Assembly: GCA_937901265.1 (NCBI GenBank)
Contig: CALCHA010000630.1
Coordinates: 1-19,736 of the forward strand
Direction: 5' to 3'
Origin: an uncultured Phycisphaerales bacterium
GTDB lineage: Bacteria > Planctomycetota > Phycisphaerae > WQYP01
DNA: 19,736 nucleotides
Both the position numbers and the translations under genes were made by a program. Shown here in pieces: positions 15,562 through 19,736 of the stretch (within the stretch, counting starts at the first letter, position 1; each line of letters starts with the position of its first letter). The notes beneath the pieces are model-generated. The model worked only from the letters and a program-made list of their open reading frames with translations, ran no database searches and had not been told where the DNA came from.

Positions 15562-15700
15562 AAATGTCTCCATCTTGTAAAATCTTCTCCCGCAAGGCCC
15601 CACGAGCCAGTCCCTTAAAAGTTTCATCCCCTCCACCAACGAACCGCCCCCCACCCTCTTCGCGGCCGCGGCGCCGGTTTCCCCTTTTCGCCGCCGTCGC

Positions 15701-15706
15701 TATACT
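15701..15706 (+). promoter_or_regulatory. Possible -10 box of the bamD-lptE operon
   Basis: TATACT (five of six to TATAAT) ends nine bases before the ATG at 15716. The hexamer 17 bases upstream (TTTCCC) is a poor -35. The position suggests a leaderless or nearly leaderless transcript. Confidence 0.45.
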
Positions 15707-15715
15707 TCCTGCCCT

Positions 15716-16690
15716 ATGCACCACCCTCTTAAAAAATATGGCGCCCTGATTACCCTGACCCTGGCCTACGCGCTGGGCCTCGCGCCCGCCGAAGGTGCCC
15801 CTCCGGGCTGGGAGCTGCGTAATGGCTCCTGGGTGCCGCTGATCCAGCCCAGCCCCGACTCGCCCGAAGGCCAGGTCGCCCAGATGATCGCCGACCTCGC
15901 CCGTGGCCACACCGGCGACCTCCTTTACAACGCCAAGAAATGGGTCAAGAAAAACCCCACCAACCCGCTCATGCCGCAGGTCCTGCTGCTCCAGGGTGAC
16001 GCCGAGGTGGCGCGCGGCAACCGCTACGAGGCGCTCTACGCCTACGAAGATCTGGTCAACAACTATCCGACATCCGATCTCTACCTGCCGGTGCTGCAAC
16101 GCGAATACGACATCGCCGACGCCTTTTTACGCGGGTACAAGCGCAAATTCCTCGGCATCCGGATGTTCGGTGCCACCGGCGACGCACTGGAACTGCTGGA
16201 CCGCATTCAGGACCGCCAGCGTGGCAGCCCGATCGCCGAACGGGCAGGCATTCGCTCCGCCGACTACCACTTCGAGAAGGGCGAATTCCCCGAGGCCGTC
16301 GACACCTATACCGACTTTTTGAAGCGGTATCCCTACTCCCAATACGTGCGGAAAGCGGAAATCCGTCGGGCAGAAGCCTCGCTGGCCAACTTCCGCGGCG
16401 TGCTTTTCGACTTCACCCCTCTTTATGACGCCCGGGAACGCCTCGCGGCCGTGTCGCAGGCCTACCCGCAATCCGCGGAGCAACTGCAGACCAGCGCCAT
16501 TGACGACCGCATCTACGAGCTGGAAGGCAAAAAATCGCTCGAAGTGGCACGCTATTATTGGCGCGCCGGCGACCGCCACGCGGCGGCGGAAACGTACAAA
16601 CGGGTGATCGCCAACTGGCCCAACACCCAGTACGCGGTGGACGCCCGCGCCGAGCTCAACCGCCGCATCCCGACCGAGGCCAACCAATGA
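15716..16690 (+). CDS. bamD: BamD-like TPR outer-membrane assembly protein
   Basis: 324 residues. An N-terminal signal sequence (LKKYGALITLTLAYALGLAPAEG) is followed by TPR-type helical pairs: LLQGDAEVARGNRYEALYAYEDLVNNYPTS, then GEFPEAVDTYTDFLKRYPYS, then AGDRHAAAETYKRVIANWPNT. This layout matches BamD/YfiO, which in proteobacteria is the lipoprotein scaffold of the BAM complex that folds outer-membrane beta-barrels. Unusually, no cysteine is seen at the signal cleavage region, so it appears to be a soluble periplasmic protein rather than a lipoprotein, or is anchored through its uncleaved helix. It overlaps the lptE start by ATGA, supporting a joint envelope-assembly role. The name follows the domain; true BamD function is inferred. 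Confidence 0.8.
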   Translation: MHHPLKKYGALITLTLAYALGLAPAEGAPPGWELRNGSWVPLIQPSPDSPEGQVAQMIADLARGHTGDLLYNAKKWVKKNPTNPLMPQVLLLQGDAEVARGNRYEALYAYEDLVNNYPTSDLYLPVLQREYDIADAFLRGYKRKFLGIRMFGATGDALELLDRIQDRQRGSPIAERAGIRSADYHFEKGEFPEAVDTYTDFLKRYPYSQYVRKAEIRRAEASLANFRGVLFDFTPLYDARERLAAVSQAYPQSAEQLQTSAIDDRIYELEGKKSLEVARYYWRAGDRHAAAETYKRVIANWPNTQYAVDARAELNRRIPTEANQ

Positions 16691-17268
16691 TCCGCCTACT
16701 TTCCCTCCCGCTGCGGCGCCTCGGAGCCGCCTTCCTGCTGCTCCTTGGGGGCGGCTTGTCGACAAGCTGTGGCTACACCACGACGCCGCTCTACAACCGC
16801 TCCATCCACACCATCGCCGTGCCGATCTTCGCCAACAAAACCTTCCGCCGCGAATGGGAATTCCGCCTTACCGAGGCGATCGACAAAAATATCGAGTTCC
16901 GCACCCCCTATAAAATCAGCCGGGAACGCCCCGCCGACACGGTGCTGAGCGGTGAGATCGTGGACATCCAGGAAAACGTGCTCACGCGTCGGTTCGGAAC
17001 CATCCTGCCGCGGGAAAACCAGGTGACCGTCGTGGTGAACTTTACGTGGCGAGACGCCCGGACCGGCCGGGTTCTGGTGGAACGCCGCGGCTTCAACCGC
17101 TCCTCCACGGAAATCCCGCAGACCCAGGAGCGGGTCGACGATGCCGAACAATTGGCCATTGAGCGGCTTGCGGCGGCGATTGTGGACCAGTTGCAGACCG
17201 ACTGGAACACCCCCTCGTCGACCGCCGGACCCGCGACGGCGCCGGCCGCCGCGACCGCGCCCTTCTAA
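16687..17268 (+). CDS. lptE: LptE-like LPS-assembly lipoprotein
   Basis: 193 residues. The ATG at 16687 overlaps the bamD stop and begins MIRLLSLPLRRLGAAFLLLL, a lipoprotein signal with Cys at 28 (STSCGY; the lipobox is loose because Ser sits at -3). The body follows LptE: CGYTTTPLYNRSIHTIAVPIF, then ANKTFRREWEFRLTEAI, and the VLSGEIVDIQENVLTRRFG strand. A Pro/Ala/Thr-rich tail follows after ~175. In Gram-negatives LptE plugs the LptD barrel that inserts LPS in the outer leaflet. Its pairing with a BamD-like gene is a sensible envelope operon and implies an outer membrane. No T-run terminator is seen between it and ftsH. Confidence 0.85.
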   Translation: MIRLLSLPLRRLGAAFLLLLGGGLSTSCGYTTTPLYNRSIHTIAVPIFANKTFRREWEFRLTEAIDKNIEFRTPYKISRERPADTVLSGEIVDIQENVLTRRFGTILPRENQVTVVVNFTWRDARTGRVLVERRGFNRSSTEIPQTQERVDDAEQLAIERLAAAIVDQLQTDWNTPSSTAGPATAPAAATAPF

Positions 17269-17350
17269 AACCGGGCCACACCGGCCCCCCACGATGCCCC
17301 GGCCGAAGGCCTCTTGGCGCGGTTTCGCGCTTTTCCGGCTTGCTCCCGGC

Positions 17351-17356
17351 TATAAT
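17351..17356 (+). promoter_or_regulatory. -10 box upstream of ftsH
   Basis: A perfect TATAAT, 71 bases before the ftsH ATG. No recognisable -35 at 16-18 bases. It would give ftsH its own transcript in addition to read-through from lptE. Confidence 0.45.
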
Positions 17357-17427
17357 GTTGCGGTATTTCCGTCGACTGCGTCAGCCGATACATTCGATGC
17401 GCCCCTGAGCGCTATCCTGAGGATTCC

Positions 17428-19563
17428 ATGCCCGACCTTCCCGACGATCCCAAAGATCCCGCCGAAAAGCCCGATGCTTCACGCGCTCCGTCGCGTGAAA
17501 AACGTCCCGGTACCAGCGGACCCAATAACCCCAATGGCGACGGCAACATGCGATTTTCGCGATCGATGCTGGGGTGGATCCTTATCCTCTCGGTCGCCCT
17601 GCTGCTATTCATCGTGCTGCACAACAACGGCAACACGCCGGGCATCATGTCCTACGACACCTTCAGCACGCACCTGGAAAATGGTGACGTCAAACAGGTC
17701 ACCGCGGTCGATGATTCCAACAATTTCACCCTGTGGGTCACCCTCCGCGACGGCGTCGCCGGCCAGCCCGTTACCGACAATGGCCAGCCAGCCAAATTCA
17801 AAGTCTACTACCCCGCCTCCGCCGTCGATGGCTGGGGCTGGGCGCATCTGCTGGAACAAACCCGCGCCCACCCGCAGCATGCGCAGAACTACCAGCCTCC
17901 CACGCTGGAATACAAACCCTCCTCCAACTTCATCGTCAACGTGATCCTCAACGTGCTGCCCTACCTGGTGATTCTGCTGATCATCTGGTTCTTCTTCCTG
18001 CGGCAGATTCGCTCGGCCGGCGGGGGCATGGGGATGCTGGGAAACTTCGGTCGCTCGCGGCACCGCCTGCTTTCCAAGGAACACACCAACATCACCTTCG
18101 CCGAAGTGGCGGGGATCGAGGAGGCCAAGGAAGAACTCTCGGAGATCGTGGAGTTTTTGAAGAACCCCAAGCGGTTTCAGAAGCTGGGCGGGCGGATCCC
18201 GCGCGGCGTGCTGCTGGTGGGCGATCCCGGCGTCGGCAAAACGCTGCTCGCCAAGGCCATCGCCGGCGAGGCGGATGTGCCCTTCTATTCGATCAGCGGC
18301 TCGGACTTCGTGGAAATGTTCGTTGGCGTGGGCGCATCGCGCGTGCGTGATTTGTTCAAGACCGCGAAGGAATCCTCGCCCTGCATCATCTTCCTCGATG
18401 AAATCGATGCCGTGGGGCGGCGGCGGGGCAATGGCATGGCGTCGGGCGGGCATGACGAGCGAGAGCAAACGCTCAACGCCATCCTCGTGGAGATGGACGG
18501 CTTTGACACCAACGACCAGGTCATCGTCATTGCCTCGACCAACCGCGCCGACGTGCTCGACCCGGCGCTCACGCGGCCGGGTCGCTTCGATCGGCAGGTG
18601 TACGTGCCGCTGCCGGACATCAAGGGCCGTTATGAAATTTTGAAAGTACACGCCCGCAAGGTGAAGCTGGCGGCCTCGGTAGACCTGATGCGGCTGGCCC
18701 GCCAGACGCCGGGCTTCTCCGGTGCGGACCTCGCGGCGATCGTCAACGAGTCGGCGATCATCGCCACCATGGGCAACAAGGAAGCCATCGAGATGGGGGA
18801 CATGGAGGAAGCACGGGACAAGCTGAAGTTCGGCAAAGCCCGCAAGAGCCGGGTCATCGACGAGAAGGAAAAGGCCGCCACCGCCTACCACGAGGCCGGC
18901 CACGCCGTCATCCAGTGGCTGGAGCAGGAGAACGCCGATCCGATCCACAAGGTGACGATCATTCCGCGCGGCCGCTTCGGCGGAGCAACGATGACGCTTC
19001 CCGAGAAGGACCGCACCAATTACTCCCGCAAGTGGAGCCTCAGTTTCATCAAGATGGGGCTGGCGGGGCGGATCTCCGAGAAGATGTTCACTGGCGACAT
19101 CAACACGGGTGCCGGGAGCGATATCCGGCAGGTGACGGGTCTGGCGCGGTCGATGATCCGCGACTGGGGCATGAACGAGCGGGTCGGCTTCGTCTTCTAT
19201 GGTGAAGATGAAAACAAGATGAGCCCCTTCGGCTTCGGCAGCCGGGAATATTCGGAGGAGACCGCCAAGATCATCGATGAGGAAGTGAAAAAGCTCATCG
19301 ACACCCTCGAGGCGGACACCACGCGGGCGCTGCTGGAGCACCGCGAGCAGGTGGACAATCTGGCCAACGCCCTGATCAAGTATGAGACGCTCGACGGCAA
19401 TGATGTGGACCGCATCATGCGCGGGGAGGTGCTGACCAAGCCGACGGTCTCCGACCTTCTAGCGTCGGAGCAGCAGCGCCGTGCTGAGGCTCGCCGCGAG
19501 GAGGAAAAGCGCAACCCGACGCCGGAAGGCCCCTCCACGGGGACGCTTCCGCAGCCGGGATAA
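17428..19563 (+). CDS. ftsH: ATP-dependent membrane zinc metalloprotease FtsH
   Basis: 711 residues. It degrades misassembled membrane proteins and regulatory substrates from the cytoplasmic face as a hexamer. Order: a Pro/Asp-rich cytosolic N-tail (1-45), TM1 about 47-64, a periplasmic domain 65-168, TM2 about 169-191, AAA+ domain with Walker A GDPGVGKT (265-272), pore loop FVEMFVGVG (294-302), Walker B IIFLDEID (320-327) and [22 protein letters not shown] (371-389), then the protease domain with zinc site HEAGH (488-492) and third ligand D565 in [20 protein letters not shown] before the ATG supplies a modest ribosome-binding site. Walker A departs from the usual GPPGTGKT (Asp for Pro, Val for Thr), but the lysine and threonine are kept. 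A terminator follows. Confidence 0.97.
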   Translation: MPDLPDDPKDPAEKPDASRAPSREKRPGTSGPNNPNGDGNMRFSRSMLGWILILSVALLLFIVLHNNGNTPGIMSYDTFSTHLENGDVKQVTAVDDSNNFTLWVTLRDGVAGQPVTDNGQPAKFKVYYPASAVDGWGWAHLLEQTRAHPQHAQNYQPPTLEYKPSSNFIVNVILNVLPYLVILLIIWFFFLRQIRSAGGGMGMLGNFGRSRHRLLSKEHTNITFAEVAGIEEAKEELSEIVEFLKNPKRFQKLGGRIPRGVLLVGDPGVGKTLLAKAIAGEADVPFYSISGSDFVEMFVGVGASRVRDLFKTAKESSPCIIFLDEIDAVGRRRGNGMASGGHDEREQTLNAILVEMDGFDTNDQVIVIASTNRADVLDPALTRPGRFDRQVYVPLPDIKGRYEILKVHARKVKLAASVDLMRLARQTPGFSGADLAAIVNESAIIATMGNKEAIEMGDMEEARDKLKFGKARKSRVIDEKEKAATAYHEAGHAVIQWLEQENADPIHKVTIIPRGRFGGATMTLPEKDRTNYSRKWSLSFIKMGLAGRISEKMFTGDINTGAGSDIRQVTGLARSMIRDWGMNERVGFVFYGEDENKMSPFGFGSREYSEETAKIIDEEVKKLIDTLEADTTRALLEHREQVDNLANALIKYETLDGNDVDRIMRGEVLTKPTVSDLLASEQQRRAEARREEEKRNPTPEGPSTGTLPQPG

Positions 19564-19594
19564 GGCCGCTCGTTCAGCAAGATGAATTTCGCTC

Positions 19595-19628
19595 GCAGGC
19601 CCGCGCCACGTGGGCCTGCCCGCTTTTT
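19595..19628 (+). terminator. Rho-independent terminator of ftsH
   Basis: A perfect 8-bp stem, GCAGGCCC (19595-19602) with GGGCCTGC (19612-19619), a nine-base loop, then CCCGC and five T (19624-19628). It lies about 30 bases after the ftsH stop. Confidence 0.8.
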
Positions 19629-19695
19629 GCGGTCGGGTGATGTTTGCTGGCGGAGGGTGAACCTGGGACTTCCGCCCTGCGCCGCGCCGCCGTAC

Positions 19696-19701
19696 GATAA
19701 T
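19696..19701 (+). promoter_or_regulatory. Possible -10 box of the edge gene
   Basis: GATAAT (five of six to TATAAT) ends eight bases before the ATG at 19710. No clear -35. The spacing again fits a leaderless start. Confidence 0.35.
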
Positions 19702-19709
19702 CATCACAA

Positions 19710-19736
19710 ATGTCGCTGATGAAATACATTTTCAAG
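19710..19736 (+). CDS. First codons of a gene running off the right edge
   Basis: An ATG followed by eight sense codons (MSLMKYIFK) to the end of the window, after the ftsH terminator and just downstream of a GATAAT box. Too short for any assignment; a second in-frame ATG at codon 4 is an alternative start. Confidence 0.4.

Noticed and set aside
14104..15618. 504-codon plus-strand frame over the glycine-rich protein
   Set aside because: The minus strand has a signal peptide, ribosome-binding site and LTxxQ motifs; the plus frame is Arg/Ala/Thr low-complexity sequence.
1..19736. Search for tRNA, rRNA, CRISPR, integrase or transposase
   Set aside because: No cloverleaf, rRNA block, regularly spaced repeat or recombinase motif was seen on either strand by eye.

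Overview
The window is GC-rich, densely coded bacterial DNA. Several genes point to Planctomycetota, perhaps the Phycisphaerae side: a HYExAFE-type protein, a PqqD-like/M50 protease/HlyD fusion next to a shortened SecA paralogue, a planctomycete-style LptE lipoprotein, and glycine-rich secreted proteins. This assignment comes from family recognition, not from a marker-gene comparison. There is no tRNA, rRNA, CRISPR array, transposase or phage gene. Several large reading frames antisense to real genes are GC-driven shadows.

Layout, left to right. (1) The 3' part of a large GH78 alpha-L-rhamnosidase (+), cut by the window edge and followed by a hairpin-plus-T-run terminator. (2) A long near-perfect palindrome at 3414-3490 between convergent genes. 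(3) A minus-strand cluster read from 8420 down to 3527: PqqD-like/M50/HlyD membrane protease, a SecA-like ATPase lacking the C-terminal third of SecA, and a small three-helix membrane protein. This is the most interesting part of the window and looks like a specialised export or envelope-processing module. (4) A 485-bp divergent gap, then a HYExAFE protein (+) whose acidic and lysine residues fit a PD-(D/E)XK nuclease fold. (5) A minus-strand pair, hisS and a fused acyltransferase-3 protein, coupled by an ATGA overlap. (6) A 382-bp gap with a degenerate inverted repeat of CACGAAG-type units. (7) A DUF3592-type membrane protein (+), convergent with a 23-residue lysine-rich small protein (-) and a secreted glycine-rich protein with four LTxxQ-like motifs (-). 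(8) A plus-strand envelope block: BamD-like TPR protein, LptE (ATGA overlap), then FtsH with its own -10 box and a terminator. The first codons of one more gene run off the right edge.

Taken together, most genes serve the envelope: outer-membrane protein and LPS assembly (bamD, lptE), membrane proteolysis (ftsH, the M50 protein), export (the SecA paralogue and HlyD-like domain), surface modification (acyltransferase) and polysaccharide breakdown (GH78). Several genes without a Shine-Dalgarno sequence have a -10-like hexamer only 8-9 bases before the ATG, which suggests leaderless transcripts.
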